This document shows, in pieces, positions 1 to 9,665 of a DNA stretch of 64,000 nt (positions within the stretch are counted from its first letter, which is position 1; the number at the start of each line of letters is the position of its first letter). The DNA is from JAFDXJ01 sp038257845 (lineage in GTDB: Bacteria; Bacteroidota; Bacteroidia; Chitinophagales; Chitinophagaceae). The notes under the pieces were generated by a model. That model had not been told where the DNA came from. It ran no database searches and saw only the letters and a list, made by a program, of their open reading frames with translations. The stretch lies in assembly GCA_038257845.1 (NCBI GenBank), contig JBBSQL010000001.1, forward strand, positions 238,917 to 302,916, read 5' to 3'. Made by a program: the position numbers and the translations under genes.

Positions 1-532
1 TGAAAGTGCCCGTACCACCATATATCAGCGCTATACCCATAAGCATTATGCCCGTGGAGAATGCACCCATTAAAAAATATTTTAATGATGCTTCATTACT
101 TTTTAAATTTTTCTTATCGCTGCCTGTTAGAATGTATAATGGAATGGACAAAATTTCAATGCCCAAAAAAAGCATCAGTAAATTCTGGTAAGACGTGAGA
201 ATTGTAATTCCGCAAAGCACAAAGAATATCAGTGTATAAAATTCAGGCTGATACTTACCTGTTTTCCTGATTTCAATTGTTGAAAGTAATACAAAAATCA
301 AAGTAGACAAGATGGCAATGGTGTTAAATAAAAGTCCAAACCTGTCCAGGGAAAGCATTGGATAAATATTGTAATGCGTGATTTGCATGCCATACGTGTC
401 AGCAATATTTCCAATCAAAATAGTGAGTAAACCAAAAGCGGCTATATACCCGAAGCTTTTTTTATTCTTCACCAGGATACTGCAAAACATAAGTATTATG
501 CCCCAGGCCGCAGAAAGTATTAATGCATTCAT
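1..532 (-). CDS. nuoN: NADH-quinone oxidoreductase subunit N (partial, 3' end outside window)
   Basis: Membrane arm subunit of respiratory complex I, an antiporter-like proton channel. I translated about 177 codons by hand from an ATG at 532; the frame stays open to the window edge, so the C-terminal two thirds are missing. The visible part starts with hydrophobic helices and reaches the family segment LGIEILSIPLYILTG, whose Glu is the expected helix-5 channel residue, followed by a Lys/Glu-bearing stretch SNEASLKYFLMGAFSTG. It lies 13 bases downstream of nuoM as the last gene of the nuo operon. Confidence 0.93.
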   Translation of the reverse strand, partial: MNALILSAAWGIILMFCSILVKNKKSFGYIAAFGLLTILIGNIADTYGMQITHYNIYPMLSLDRFGLLFNTIAILSTLIFVLLSTIEIRKTGKYQPEFYTLIFFVLCGITILTSYQNLLMLFLGIEILSIPLYILTGSDKKNLKSNEASLKYFLMGAFSTGIMLMGIALIYGGTGTF

Positions 533-545
533 AGTATTCTTTGAT

Positions 546-1997
546 CTACTTTAAAACAAAATTTAATCCCGATAAAATGCCCTGTACACTATCATTCACC
601 AACTGCAAAAGTGGCTGCGGGTAAAAGCCCAGGAACAAAATCAGCACCGTTAAAATGATCATTGCATATTTTGCATTCCTGTTGATATCTGTTGCATCCT
701 GTGTTGCAGGAAGTGTATTACCATAAAAAATATTTTGTACCATATTCAGTGTATAAATAGCGGATAAAATAATACTTATCAAAGCGACAGCCCCAATAAT
801 AATACTGTATTGAAATATCCCGCTGAACATTAAAAATTCCCCGACAAATGCGCTTGTAAGTGGCAGCGCAATATTTCCAAGCGCCATAATCATTAGTAAA
901 GTAGCGAGTACAGGCGCTTTTTGTGCCAGTCCACCGAGCTCACTAATTTTTCTTGTGCCGTATTGTGTTTCTATTACTTCAGCAGTGATCCACAAACCTG
1001 CTACAATAATTCCATGATTAAACATTTGCACCATCACGCCCTGCATACCCGGCACTGTGCCTGAAAATATAGCTGCACACATTAACCCAATATGCGCTAT
1101 AGAGGAATAGGCGATCAATCTTTTTAAATCATTTTGCCGCACGGCAATTACCGATGCATATAAAAGGCTGATGACTCCTAAAATAATTATGAGGTGGCTA
1201 TTGGAAACGGCGGCATGCGGAAAAATCGGAAGTATCCAGCGTAATACAGCAAACAAGCCCATCTTCACCATTACGCTGCTTAATACAATTGTAATAGATG
1301 TGTCTGACTGTTCATAAGCAAAGGGTTGCCAGGTATGAAAAGGAAACAAGGGCATCTTAATAGCAAATGCTATAAAAAATAACCAGAACAAAAAGTTTTC
1401 TTCAGTGAGGCTGAGATTTGCATGCATGAATGATTGCAATGCATACGAATGATCCGGAGTTTTACCATGCATGATAATCATCCCGATCAGCATTAATAAA
1501 GAACCAATAAATGTATAGACAAAGAATTTGAAAGTTGCCTGTATGCGTTTTTCATTGCCCCATTGTGAGCAGAGAAAATATGCAGGCACGAGTGCGAGTT
1601 CCCAAAAGAAATAAAATACTAAACCATCTGCTGCGAGAAATACGCCCATCATGCCGGCCTGCATTAAAAGCATCAATCCGAAATAACGGCCTGGTTGTAT
1701 AAATGCTCTTTTGAATGTGGCTAAAAAAACAATAAAATAAATAATGGCATTCAATAATACCAGCATTTTTACCATACCCGTCATGGCCAATGTAAACCGA
1801 CTTCCTAAGAATGGCAGCCATGCAATATCAAATGATGCATTTGAAGCGGAGACACTGTTTGTAATTAATAAAATAATACATAAAAGCGTCAACAGGGATG
1901 AAAATAATGACCAGTTGCGGGCCATTTTTCCTTCACGCATAAAAAATGCAGCAAGGCCTGTTAAAAAAGGAATAAGTATAAGAAGTAATGCAATCAT
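546..1997 (-). CDS. nuoM: NADH-quinone oxidoreductase subunit M
   Basis: Antiporter-like proton-pumping subunit of the complex I membrane arm. The 483-residue protein is almost entirely transmembrane. Channel residues typical of the family are visible: Glu133 in FYFFWELALVPAYF and Lys214 in FAIKMPLFPFHTW. Length is normal for NuoM. It follows nuoL by 25 bases and precedes nuoN by 13 bases, consistent with co-transcription in the canonical A-to-N order. Confidence 0.97.
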   Translation of the reverse strand: MIALLLILIPFLTGLAAFFMREGKMARNWSLFSSLLTLLCIILLITNSVSASNASFDIAWLPFLGSRFTLAMTGMVKMLVLLNAIIYFIVFLATFKRAFIQPGRYFGLMLLMQAGMMGVFLAADGLVFYFFWELALVPAYFLCSQWGNEKRIQATFKFFVYTFIGSLLMLIGMIIMHGKTPDHSYALQSFMHANLSLTEENFLFWLFFIAFAIKMPLFPFHTWQPFAYEQSDTSITIVLSSVMVKMGLFAVLRWILPIFPHAAVSNSHLIIILGVISLLYASVIAVRQNDLKRLIAYSSIAHIGLMCAAIFSGTVPGMQGVMVQMFNHGIIVAGLWITAEVIETQYGTRKISELGGLAQKAPVLATLLMIMALGNIALPLTSAFVGEFLMFSGIFQYSIIIGAVALISIILSAIYTLNMVQNIFYGNTLPATQDATDINRNAKYAMIILTVLILFLGFYPQPLLQLVNDSVQGILSGLNFVLK

Positions 1998-2022
1998 ATA
2001 TAAAATTCAAATGCGCTTTCGC

Positions 2023-3927
2023 TTAAAATATTTTTTGTAAAAAACCTATAATCAAATCCTGGTTCCAGAATACCATAAATAAAACAGTTATTGATAAAAC
2101 CATGATCAGGATATAATTTCCCACCATTCCACTTTGAACCAGCCTTACTTGCCTGGATGAATATTGAATGAACCGGCCAACACCATTTACAATCCCGTCT
2201 ATGCCTGATTTTTCAACGATAGATTTTAAAAATCCGGCAATATTATTAAAAGGATTTACGATAATCGCATCGTACAATTCATCAATATACCATTTGTGCG
2301 CCAGCACATTTTTTATACCTGTATATTTTCCTTCAAAATGTTTTACTGCATACCATTTTTTACATAATAAGAAAATAATTAATAATCCGACAACGGTGCC
2401 GCCCAATAAATAATATTCCTGAACGGCCATACTTTCACCCACATGTTTAAATGCAGGAACTACAGGTGCGAGAAATTCATTGAAATAATCATGGCCTCCA
2501 AAGATTTCAGGTAATTGTACAAAGCCTCCAATTGCAGCAAGCACTGCGAGTATAATCAAAGGAATTGTCATGGCTGGCGGTGATTCATGTAAGTGGTGTT
2601 GTTGTTCTTCACTCCCACGAAAACCTCCGAGGAATACAAGCATGAAGACCCTGAACATATAAAGTGCAGTAAGTACTGCAGCAAAAGTAGTGAGCCAGAA
2701 TAGTGGCTGACTATGTGCATAAGCAGCCATTAAAATTTCATCCTTTGAAACAAATCCGGAAGTAAAAGGAAAACCGGAAATTGCCAGTACTGCTATTAAA
2801 AATGTCCAGTAAGTAATGGGAATTTTTTTTCTGAGTCCGCCCATTTTTGTAATATCCTGTTCGCCACCCATCGCATGAATAACAGAACCGGCGCCAAGAA
2901 ATAATAAGGCTTTAAAAAATGAATGTGTCATCACGTGAAAAACGCCTGTTGTATAAGCACCAACACCTAATGCAACGAACATGAATCCCAATTGACTTAC
3001 CGTAGAATAAGCCAAAACTTTTTTAATATCATTTTGAAATAATGCAATTGACGCGGCGAGAATAGCAGTTGCCAAACCAATGACCGCAACAATATCCATA
3101 GTAACCGGACTCATGGAAAATAACACATTACTTCTTGCAATCATATAAATGCCTGCTGTAACCATTGTTGCTGCATGTATCAAAGCAGAAACAGGCGTAG
3201 GACCCGCCATGGCATCAGGAAGCCAGGTATATAAAGGAATTTGAGCGCTTTTACCAATCGCTCCTACAAATAATAAAATTGTGATCCCGGTTACATCTGT
3301 TACGGAAAGCGTGGATGCATTTGAAAAAACAATACTATAATCTGCGCTGCCTAACCTTGCGAGTAACCAGAAAATAGCCAGCAAAAATCCCACATCACCA
3401 ATGCGGTTCATTATAAAAGCTTTGCGTGCCGCATAATTGTACTGGTTGTTTTTAAACCAAAATCCGATCAGTAAATAAGAACATATTCCTACACCTTCCC
3501 AACCGATAAACATGATCACATAATTCGCTCCCAGTACCAATAATAACATGGAGAAAACAAATAAATTCAGATACGAAAAATAACGGGCATAATGTTCAGG
3601 TGTTTCTTCACTCATGTATGCTGTAGAATACACATGTATCAAAAAGCCAACTCCTGTAATGATGAGCATGAATAAAGTGGACAACTGATCTACCTGGAAT
3701 GCAAAAGGAATATTGTATTGTGAATTGCTGATGAAATTAAAATACGTAATTGCATTTGGAGAATAACTATGCGAAAAGAAAATAACCAGTGTCAATATAA
3801 AAGAAATGCCAATAACACCGGAAGCAAGAATTCCACTCATTGTCTTTGACAATTTATTACGGCATAATCCCACGATCAAAAATCCCAGGAAAGGCAGAAG
3901 CGGAATACATAAAACGAGTGCGTTCAT
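2023..3927 (-). CDS. nuoL: NADH-quinone oxidoreductase subunit L
   Basis: Distal antiporter-like subunit of complex I, with the long C-terminal lateral helix seen in this family. The protein has 634 residues. Glu144 in FIGWEGVGICSYLLIGFW and Lys226 in GAIGKSAQIPLYTWLPDAM are the expected proton-channel charges; the segment GPTPVSALIHAATMVTAG that follows is a NuoL hallmark. The start MNALVLCIPLLPFLGF gives a clean first helix. It lies 45 bases after nuoK. Confidence 0.97.
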   Translation of the reverse strand: MNALVLCIPLLPFLGFLIVGLCRNKLSKTMSGILASGVIGISFILTLVIFFSHSYSPNAITYFNFISNSQYNIPFAFQVDQLSTLFMLIITGVGFLIHVYSTAYMSEETPEHYARYFSYLNLFVFSMLLLVLGANYVIMFIGWEGVGICSYLLIGFWFKNNQYNYAARKAFIMNRIGDVGFLLAIFWLLARLGSADYSIVFSNASTLSVTDVTGITILLFVGAIGKSAQIPLYTWLPDAMAGPTPVSALIHAATMVTAGIYMIARSNVLFSMSPVTMDIVAVIGLATAILAASIALFQNDIKKVLAYSTVSQLGFMFVALGVGAYTTGVFHVMTHSFFKALLFLGAGSVIHAMGGEQDITKMGGLRKKIPITYWTFLIAVLAISGFPFTSGFVSKDEILMAAYAHSQPLFWLTTFAAVLTALYMFRVFMLVFLGGFRGSEEQQHHLHESPPAMTIPLIILAVLAAIGGFVQLPEIFGGHDYFNEFLAPVVPAFKHVGESMAVQEYYLLGGTVVGLLIIFLLCKKWYAVKHFEGKYTGIKNVLAHKWYIDELYDAIIVNPFNNIAGFLKSIVEKSGIDGIVNGVGRFIQYSSRQVRLVQSGMVGNYILIMVLSITVLFMVFWNQDLIIGFLQKIF

Positions 3928-3972
3928 AAAAATCTTTTAGTAGAAAATTTCTTTTACCTTTTAAAAACTCAT

Positions 3973-4305
3973 TTAGTTTTTTAACCTGTTCAAAAAATTA
4001 ATATCAATAGAATGCACATTCCTGTACATCATTACGATGATTGCCAGTCCTACACTCACTTCTGCCGCCGCCACTACCATTATAAAAAAAACAAATAATT
4101 GTGCGTCTGTACCTCCAACTGTCACTCCACCCGGAGGTGTAGCGATATTTTGCATTTTTGAAAAAGCAACCAATAAAAGATTTACTGCGTTGAGCATTAA
4201 TTCAACACACATAAAAATGATGATCGCATTTCTTCGTGTAAGCACGCCCGCTACACCAATACAAAAAAGTGTAGAAGCTAAAATGATATAATAAGAAACT
4301 GGCAT
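3973..4305 (-). CDS. nuoK: NADH-quinone oxidoreductase subunit K
   Basis: Small three-helix membrane subunit of complex I (110 residues, usual length about 100). The two buried glutamates needed for proton transfer are present: Glu35 in FMCVELMLNAVNL and Glu82 in VVAAAEVSVGLAI. An inserted glycine-rich loop (residues 58-66, PGGVTVGGT) sits between helices 2 and 3. It is 15 bases downstream of nuoJ. Confidence 0.96.
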   Translation of the reverse strand: MPVSYYIILASTLFCIGVAGVLTRRNAIIIFMCVELMLNAVNLLLVAFSKMQNIATPPGGVTVGGTDAQLFVFFIMVVAAAEVSVGLAIIVMMYRNVHSIDINFLNRLKN

Positions 4306-4320
4306 ATTCTTTAATTTCTT

Positions 4321-4827
4321 TTATGATTCTTTTTTCCCAATAACCACAGCGCCCACCATCGCACTTAAAAATAAGATACTGCTTATCTCAAATGGCAATG
4401 CATATTTTGTAAATAAAACTTTTCCAAGATTTTCAATGAGTCCAATATCTCCATCTTTCAAAACAATCGTTTTCAAATTCATATCAGCAGCGGATTTTGA
4501 AGTGGAAACAAGAATGCAAAGCAATAAACCACCAGATATTACCCCTAAAAATTTCATCCAGGTATTCTTATTAACAACGGGTAAATTATCCAGGTTCATC
4601 ATCATCACTACAAACAGGAATAACACCATGATAGCGCCGGCATATACAATGATATTTACAACAGCCAGGAATTGTGCATTCAGTAAAAGATAGTGACCGG
4701 AGATCGCAAAAAACACGACAATCAGCCAAAGCACACTGAAAATGGGATTCTTCCTCGTCACTACCATGATTGCACTAAAAAGTGCAAGAGCACTGAGGAA
4801 CCAAAAAATAATCGTAGTTATATCCAT
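4321..4827 (-). CDS. nuoJ: NADH-quinone oxidoreductase subunit J
   Basis: Membrane subunit of complex I with five predicted helices, 168 residues. The segment VNIIVYAGAIMVLFLFVVMMMNL (the conserved pi-bulge helix 3 with Tyr and Gly) identifies the family; the C-terminus ends in SSILFLSAMVGAVVIGK. Operon position between nuoI and nuoK agrees. Length is typical of short NuoJ proteins. Confidence 0.95.
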   Translation of the reverse strand: MDITTIIFWFLSALALFSAIMVVTRKNPIFSVLWLIVVFFAISGHYLLLNAQFLAVVNIIVYAGAIMVLFLFVVMMMNLDNLPVVNKNTWMKFLGVISGGLLLCILVSTSKSAADMNLKTIVLKDGDIGLIENLGKVLFTKYALPFEISSILFLSAMVGAVVIGKKES

Positions 4828-4854
4828 TTTTGAAGAAGCAGTTTTGTATTATAA

Positions 4855-5391
4855 TTATTGATGCAAGCCTTTTGCTTTTGCAAAACCCTCCGGGTCATTC
4901 ACCGGGTCAGGGATGAGCAAATCTTTTTTATCATAAATAAAATTTTTCCTGGCATAATCTGCCGGGGTAACAGTTTCCGACAAATAAACGGCATCTTTCG
5001 GGCATGCTTCCTCACACAAACCGCAGAAAATACAACGCAGCATATTGATCTCGTAACGTGCCGCATATTTTTCTTCCTTGTACAAATGTTCCTCACCCGG
5101 TTTTCTTTCAGCAGCTTCCATGGTGATCGCTTCCGCAGGACATGCAACGGCGCATAAGCCGCATGCAGTGCATCTTTCACGGCCTTCTTCATCGCGATTT
5201 AAGATTTGCATGCCACGGAATACAGGGCTAAAATATCTTGTTTCTTCCGGGTATTTGATAGTTGGCTTTTTCTTAAACATGTGCATGAATGTAATAGTCA
5301 TGCCTTTTAAAATTACCGGCAGGTAAATTTTCTCCCAAAAATTCATTGGCCTCCTGTCCACCTCCATTACGTTTTTCGTTAATGCTTCCAT
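4855..5391 (-). CDS. nuoI: NADH-quinone oxidoreductase subunit I (two [4Fe-4S] ferredoxin subunit)
   Basis: Peripheral-arm subunit carrying clusters N6a and N6b that pass electrons from NuoG to NuoB. Cys74, 77, 80, 84 and Cys120, 123, 126, 130 form two CxxCxxCxxxCP motifs (CTACGLCAVACP and CIFCGLCEEACP). The N-terminal 40 residues include an amphipathic stretch for membrane docking. The start at 5391 follows a 132-base gap after nuoH, the largest in the operon, which holds a perfect hairpin. Confidence 0.96.
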   Translation of the reverse strand: MEALTKNVMEVDRRPMNFWEKIYLPVILKGMTITFMHMFKKKPTIKYPEETRYFSPVFRGMQILNRDEEGRERCTACGLCAVACPAEAITMEAAERKPGEEHLYKEEKYAARYEINMLRCIFCGLCEEACPKDAVYLSETVTPADYARKNFIYDKKDLLIPDPVNDPEGFAKAKGLHQ

Positions 5392-5427
5392 ATTTCTTCT
5401 TTTTCGTCAATCAATTTTTCCACGCCT

Positions 5428-5448
5428 TTGTTGGTCGCTGACCAACAA
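5428..5448. repeat. perfect palindrome in the nuoH-nuoI spacer
   Basis: TTGTTGGTC and GACCAACAA are exact 9-base inverted arms around a 3-base loop. The element sits in the 132-base nuoH-nuoI gap, where other nuo gaps are mostly under 75 bases. No T-run follows on the minus strand, so it does not look like an intrinsic terminator. It may be an RNA processing or stabilising hairpin, or a REP-like repeat; only the structure is directly seen. Confidence 0.6.
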
Positions 5449-5523
5449 GCTATATATCATTGCAAAAATATTTTACTATGCATAGACTTCCATAGAAATC
5501 TGCCTTTTTTTTAATTTCATTTT

Positions 5524-6570
5524 TTACATCCTGTATAATATAATTACTGCCGTGATCAACATATTCGCCAAAGCCAGTAAAATCAAACCTTTCCAGCCAA
5601 GATTCATTAATTGATCATACCTGAACCGGGGTAAAGTCCACCTGATCCACATAAATATAAAAATGAAAATAAATATTTTCGCAAAGAATGCAACTACTCC
5701 AATAATCGCTGCAACATTGGGTGATAAAAGTGTTTCATTTACAAAAGGCATATCATAACCACCAAAAAATAATGTTACCATTACTGCACTACTGATAAAC
5801 ATATTGATGTATTCAGCAAAAAGATAAAAACCCAGTTTCATGGATGAATATTCCTGGTGATAACCCATGTTCAATTCATTTTCTGCTTCCGGCAAATCAA
5901 AAGGTGCACGATTACATTCTGCCATAGCACATATAAAGAATATCAGGAATCCCAATGGCTGGTAGGCTATGTTCCAAAAATGGCCGGGTTGCATTTGTTG
6001 TTCTACAATTGTTTTCAAACTGAGTGAGCCCGTAAGCATGAGTAATGCAATCAGTGAAATACCCATTGCCAGTTCATAGCTGATTACCTGTGATGCGCCA
6101 CGCATCGCGGCGAGTAATGAAAATTTATTATTAGATGCCCAGCCACCAATCATGATTCCATAAACGCCCAGGCTTACAACCGCAAAAATGTAGAGAATGC
6201 CAATATTAATATCTGCTATTTGCAATGGAATACTCCGGCCGAATAATTCCAGTTTATTTCCCCATGGAATCACAGCACAAGTCATCATTGCAGTGAGCAT
6301 GGCTAATGCCGGCCCCATGATGAATAAAAATTTATTGGAATTAGTGGGGATGATCTCTTCTTTGAAAAATAATTTCATGCCATCGGCAAGTGGTTGTAAA
6401 ATGCCAAAAGGCCCGGCCCTGTTAGGCCCGATACGATCCTGCATAAAGGCGGCAATTTTTCTTTCTGCATACGTTGCATACATCGCGATGACAAGCGACA
6501 GTGTAATGACTATTGCAATTAAGATCAATTTTTCTAAAAAAAATCCCCAGTCAATCGTGAGTAAAAACAT
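5524..6570 (-). CDS. nuoH: NADH-quinone oxidoreductase subunit H
   Basis: Membrane subunit of complex I at the junction with the peripheral arm, contributing to the quinone site. The 348-residue protein has the family signatures AERKIAAFMQDRIGPNRAGP near residue 40 and AECNRAPFDLPEAENEL followed by HQEYSSMKLGFY. The usual 'EQELVGG' stretch reads ENELNMGY here, with the acidic residues retained. The start at 6570 lies 9 bases after the nuoG stop. Confidence 0.96.
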   Translation of the reverse strand: MFLLTIDWGFFLEKLILIAIVITLSLVIAMYATYAERKIAAFMQDRIGPNRAGPFGILQPLADGMKLFFKEEIIPTNSNKFLFIMGPALAMLTAMMTCAVIPWGNKLELFGRSIPLQIADINIGILYIFAVVSLGVYGIMIGGWASNNKFSLLAAMRGASQVISYELAMGISLIALLMLTGSLSLKTIVEQQMQPGHFWNIAYQPLGFLIFFICAMAECNRAPFDLPEAENELNMGYHQEYSSMKLGFYLFAEYINMFISSAVMVTLFFGGYDMPFVNETLLSPNVAAIIGVVAFFAKIFIFIFIFMWIRWTLPRFRYDQLMNLGWKGLILLALANMLITAVIILYRM

Positions 6571-6579
6571 AATTGCTAA

Positions 6580-7686
6580 TTAATCGTTTTTAGGTTTTTC
6601 AAAATCATCACTTGTTGCAGGACCTTCAATTAAACTAAGGTCAATATCGGGCCGGTTCACTTCGCTTACGTTGTGTATGTTTAAAAACAAACGTGGTTTT
6701 TTTCCAATGACTTCCGGTAAAAATTCTTTGGGCATTTTCAACCCTTCATAATGTCCCTGTGCAATTACAGAATGCCTGTTGATATGGGTAGGCCCTTCAA
6801 TGATCCAGTCAGATTCTTTTTTCTTTTCAAAACGACATTCATTACAAATCCAGGCCGGCTTTCCATCTGGAGCATCAATCACTTCACCCCATTCATCCCT
6901 TCTTACAGTAACCCGAAAAACTTCATCACCACGCAACCATAATCTTACCAGGCCTGCACATTTATCACAGTGGCGATGCGCATCTACAGGTTTTGTAAAC
7001 CATACACGGTTTTTAAAACGAAAAGTTTTATCAGTAAGTGCACCAACCGGGCATACATCAATTACATTTCCAATAAAATCATGATCCAAAGATTTTGAAA
7101 TATATGTGGCAATTTCCGCACATTCTCCCCTGTCTAAAATACCATGCTGTCTTTTATCGGTAAGCTGATCAGCAACATAAACACAACGATAACAAAGAAT
7201 GCAACGTGTCATGTGCAGTTGTATATAAGGGCCGATATCATGCAATTCAAATACTCTTTTCTGAAATTCAAAACGTGTTCCTTCAGTGCCATGTGAATAG
7301 CTCAGGTCCTGCAAATCACATTCACCTGCCTGGTCACATATCGGGCAGTCCAAAGGATGATTTATCAATAAAAATTCTACAACTCCTTTTCTCGCTTCCA
7401 AAGCACGCGGACTGGTAATATTTTTAACTTCCATGCCATCCATCACTGTAGTGCGGCAACTGGCAACAAGTTTCGGCATAGGCCGCGGATCTTTTTCACT
7501 GCCTTTACTTACTTCAACCAAACAAGTACGACATTTTCCGCCGCTGTCATCAAGTTTACTGTAATAGCACATGGCTGGCGGAGTTACTTCACCACCGATT
7601 TTGCGCGCAGCCTGCAGGATAGTAGTTCCGGGTGGAACTTCTATCGTTATATTATCAATGGTTACTTTATATAAATCTTCAGGCAT
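6580..7686 (-). CDS. nuoG: NADH-quinone oxidoreductase subunit G, short form
   Basis: Iron-sulphur subunit of the NADH dehydrogenase arm. At 368 residues it is about half the length of proteobacterial NuoG and lacks the large molybdopterin-oxidoreductase-like domain. Ligands are visible for [2Fe-2S] N1b (Cys40, 52, 55, 77), His-ligated N5 (His110, Cys114, 117, 123) and N4 (Cys162, 165, 168, 212). A further CxxC...CxxC set (Cys240, 243, 281, 284) could hold another cluster. The gene ends naturally just before nuoH, and I recall short NuoG proteins in other Bacteroidetes, so I read this as a lineage form rather than a truncation. Confidence 0.92.
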   Translation of the reverse strand: MPEDLYKVTIDNITIEVPPGTTILQAARKIGGEVTPPAMCYYSKLDDSGGKCRTCLVEVSKGSEKDPRPMPKLVASCRTTVMDGMEVKNITSPRALEARKGVVEFLLINHPLDCPICDQAGECDLQDLSYSHGTEGTRFEFQKRVFELHDIGPYIQLHMTRCILCYRCVYVADQLTDKRQHGILDRGECAEIATYISKSLDHDFIGNVIDVCPVGALTDKTFRFKNRVWFTKPVDAHRHCDKCAGLVRLWLRGDEVFRVTVRRDEWGEVIDAPDGKPAWICNECRFEKKKESDWIIEGPTHINRHSVIAQGHYEGLKMPKEFLPEVIGKKPRLFLNIHNVSEVNRPDIDLSLIEGPATSDDFEKPKND

Positions 7687-7716
7687 AATCGAAATATAAA
7701 TAAAAAAATAAAAGTC

Positions 7717-9063
7717 TTAAGCTACTGTTTCCAAAGGTGCGGCATAATTTGCCAAACCATAATTTCTTCTTTGTGATTCTTCCGGATTTAAAACATGCCA
7801 CTCAAACTCATCCCTGAAATGCCTGATAGAAGCTGCAACCGGCCAGGCCGCCGCATCACCAAGCGGGCATATTGTATTCCCTTCAATTTTTCCCTGGATA
7901 TCCCACAATAATTCTATGTCACTCATCTTCCCTTTTCCTGTATCAATATTCTTTAAAATCCTTTCCATCCAACCGGTTCCTTCGCGGCAGGGGCTGCATT
8001 GTCCGCAGCTTTCATGCCTGTAAAAACGGGCGAATGTATAGGTATTCTTTACTACACACTGGTCTTCATCCAGCACAATAAAACCACCGCTGCCCATCAT
8101 ACTCCCGGTTTCAAATCCGCCATCAGCAAGGCTTTCATAATTCATATACCTGGTTTCTCCTTTTGCTGTTTTAAGCAAAAGATTAGCGGGTAAAATTGGC
8201 ACTGAAGAACCACCCGGAATGCAAGCTTTTAATCTTTTGCCATTTGCAATACCACCACAATATTCATCGCTATAAATAAAATCTTCTACTGAAATAGTCA
8301 TATCAATTTCATACACGCCGGGCTTGTTGATATTGCCGCAGGCACTAATTAGTTTTGTGCCTGTTGATCTGCCCACGCCAATCTTCGCATATTCAGCGCC
8401 AGTCATTTTGATGATGGGAACAACTGCTGCAAGTGTTTCTACATTATTTACAACGGTCGGGCAATTCCATAAACCTCTTACAGCCGGGAATGGAGGCTTG
8501 ATCCTGGGATTTCCTCTTTTGCCTTCGAGTGATTCGAGTAAAGCAGTTTCTTCTCCACAGATGTAAGCGCCTGCGCCGGGATGAACATATATTTCACAAT
8601 CAAAACCAGTTCCTAAAATATTTTTCCCCAGGAAACCATTTTGCTTTGCTTCCTGAATAGCTTGTTCGAGAATATCTACGATCCAGGCATATTCGCCGCG
8701 TATATAAATATAAGATCTGTTGGAACCCAATGCGTATGAAGAAATGATCATGCCTTCAATCAATAAATGCGGAATAAATTCCATCAGGTAGCGGTCTTTA
8801 AAAGTGCCGGGCTCACTTTCATCCGCATTGCATACGAGATACCTGGGTGTATTTTCAGGCTTCGCCAAAAAACTCCATTTTAATCCGGTTGGAAAACCTG
8901 CTCCACCCCTGCCTCTCAGCCCACTTAACTTTACTTGTTCGGTAATATCAGCAGGCTGCATTTGCATGGCTTTTTCCAATGAAAGATAACCTCCATTTTC
9001 GCGGTACGCTTTGAAATAACGAATGCCTTCTATATGATCGTTTTCTAAAAGTAGTTTTACCAT
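7717..9063 (-). CDS. nuoF: NADH-quinone oxidoreductase subunit F (NADH/FMN subunit)
   Basis: Catalytic subunit that oxidises NADH with FMN and cluster N3. The 448-residue protein has the glycine-rich segment GLRGRGGAGFPTGLKW (residues 49-63), the second nucleotide-binding stretch GAGAYICGEETALLESLEG, and N3 ligands Cys353, 356, 359 and 399 (CGQCSPCREG and NTICPLGD). It is 30 bases upstream of nuoG and 73 bases downstream of nuoE. Confidence 0.97.
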   Translation of the reverse strand: MVKLLLENDHIEGIRYFKAYRENGGYLSLEKAMQMQPADITEQVKLSGLRGRGGAGFPTGLKWSFLAKPENTPRYLVCNADESEPGTFKDRYLMEFIPHLLIEGMIISSYALGSNRSYIYIRGEYAWIVDILEQAIQEAKQNGFLGKNILGTGFDCEIYVHPGAGAYICGEETALLESLEGKRGNPRIKPPFPAVRGLWNCPTVVNNVETLAAVVPIIKMTGAEYAKIGVGRSTGTKLISACGNINKPGVYEIDMTISVEDFIYSDEYCGGIANGKRLKACIPGGSSVPILPANLLLKTAKGETRYMNYESLADGGFETGSMMGSGGFIVLDEDQCVVKNTYTFARFYRHESCGQCSPCREGTGWMERILKNIDTGKGKMSDIELLWDIQGKIEGNTICPLGDAAAWPVAASIRHFRDEFEWHVLNPEESQRRNYGLANYAAPLETVA

Positions 9064-9136
9064 TTTTTATAAAATATTTCGTTTAAAATATTGCAGTAAA
9101 CATTTTTCTGCAAATTCAACGGCTATTCTTATTCAA

Positions 9137-9625
9137 TTAATTATTCATTGTTCTGCAACTTTCAATAATGCTGTCTATTTTTTCTTTGGTCAAATGTTCC
9201 CTGTAAGTTTTCCCCAACTGCATCATGGGCGCATACCCGCATGCACCAAGACATTCTACTGTTTTCAAAGTAAACATGCCATCGGTTGTGGTTTCACCAA
9301 TGCCAATATTTAATTTCTGTTTGATATATGCGATGATCTCATCGCATCCCTTGATCATACATGGGCCGGTTTGGCAAACTTCAAAAATATATTTACCCAC
9401 AGGATGAAAATTATACATGCTGTAAAATGTGGCAACTTCATATACTTCAATTGGGTCAAGTTGCAAAAGTGTGGCCACATAATCCATTGATTCTGTACTA
9501 AGCCATCCGCCATTTTCTTCCTGCGCCAGGTGCAACACAGGTAAGATGGCGCTTTTCTGTTTTCCTTCAGGATAAAAGGAAATGATCCTGCTGACTTCTT
9601 TTAATTTCTCTTCTGAAAAAACCAT
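9137..9625 (-). CDS. nuoE: NADH-quinone oxidoreductase subunit E
   Basis: Thioredoxin-fold [2Fe-2S] subunit carrying cluster N1a, partner of NuoF. Ligands Cys84, Cys89, Cys125 and Cys129 appear in VCQTGPCMIKG and VECLGACGYAP. The 162 residues match the family. The N-terminal helical region (residues 5-75) contains the typical VYEVATFYSMYN segment. Located between nuoD and nuoF. Confidence 0.96.
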   Translation of the reverse strand: MVFSEEKLKEVSRIISFYPEGKQKSAILPVLHLAQEENGGWLSTESMDYVATLLQLDPIEVYEVATFYSMYNFHPVGKYIFEVCQTGPCMIKGCDEIIAYIKQKLNIGIGETTTDGMFTLKTVECLGACGYAPMMQLGKTYREHLTKEKIDSIIESCRTMNN

Positions 9626-9665
9626 ATATAATTTTTATAAAAAAATTCAACTAAAATTCATTTTT

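Noticed and set aside
6580..7686. nuoG as a frameshifted or truncated pseudogene
   Set aside because: The frame ends cleanly 9 bases before nuoH, cluster ligands are intact, and short NuoG forms are known to me in Bacteroidetes.
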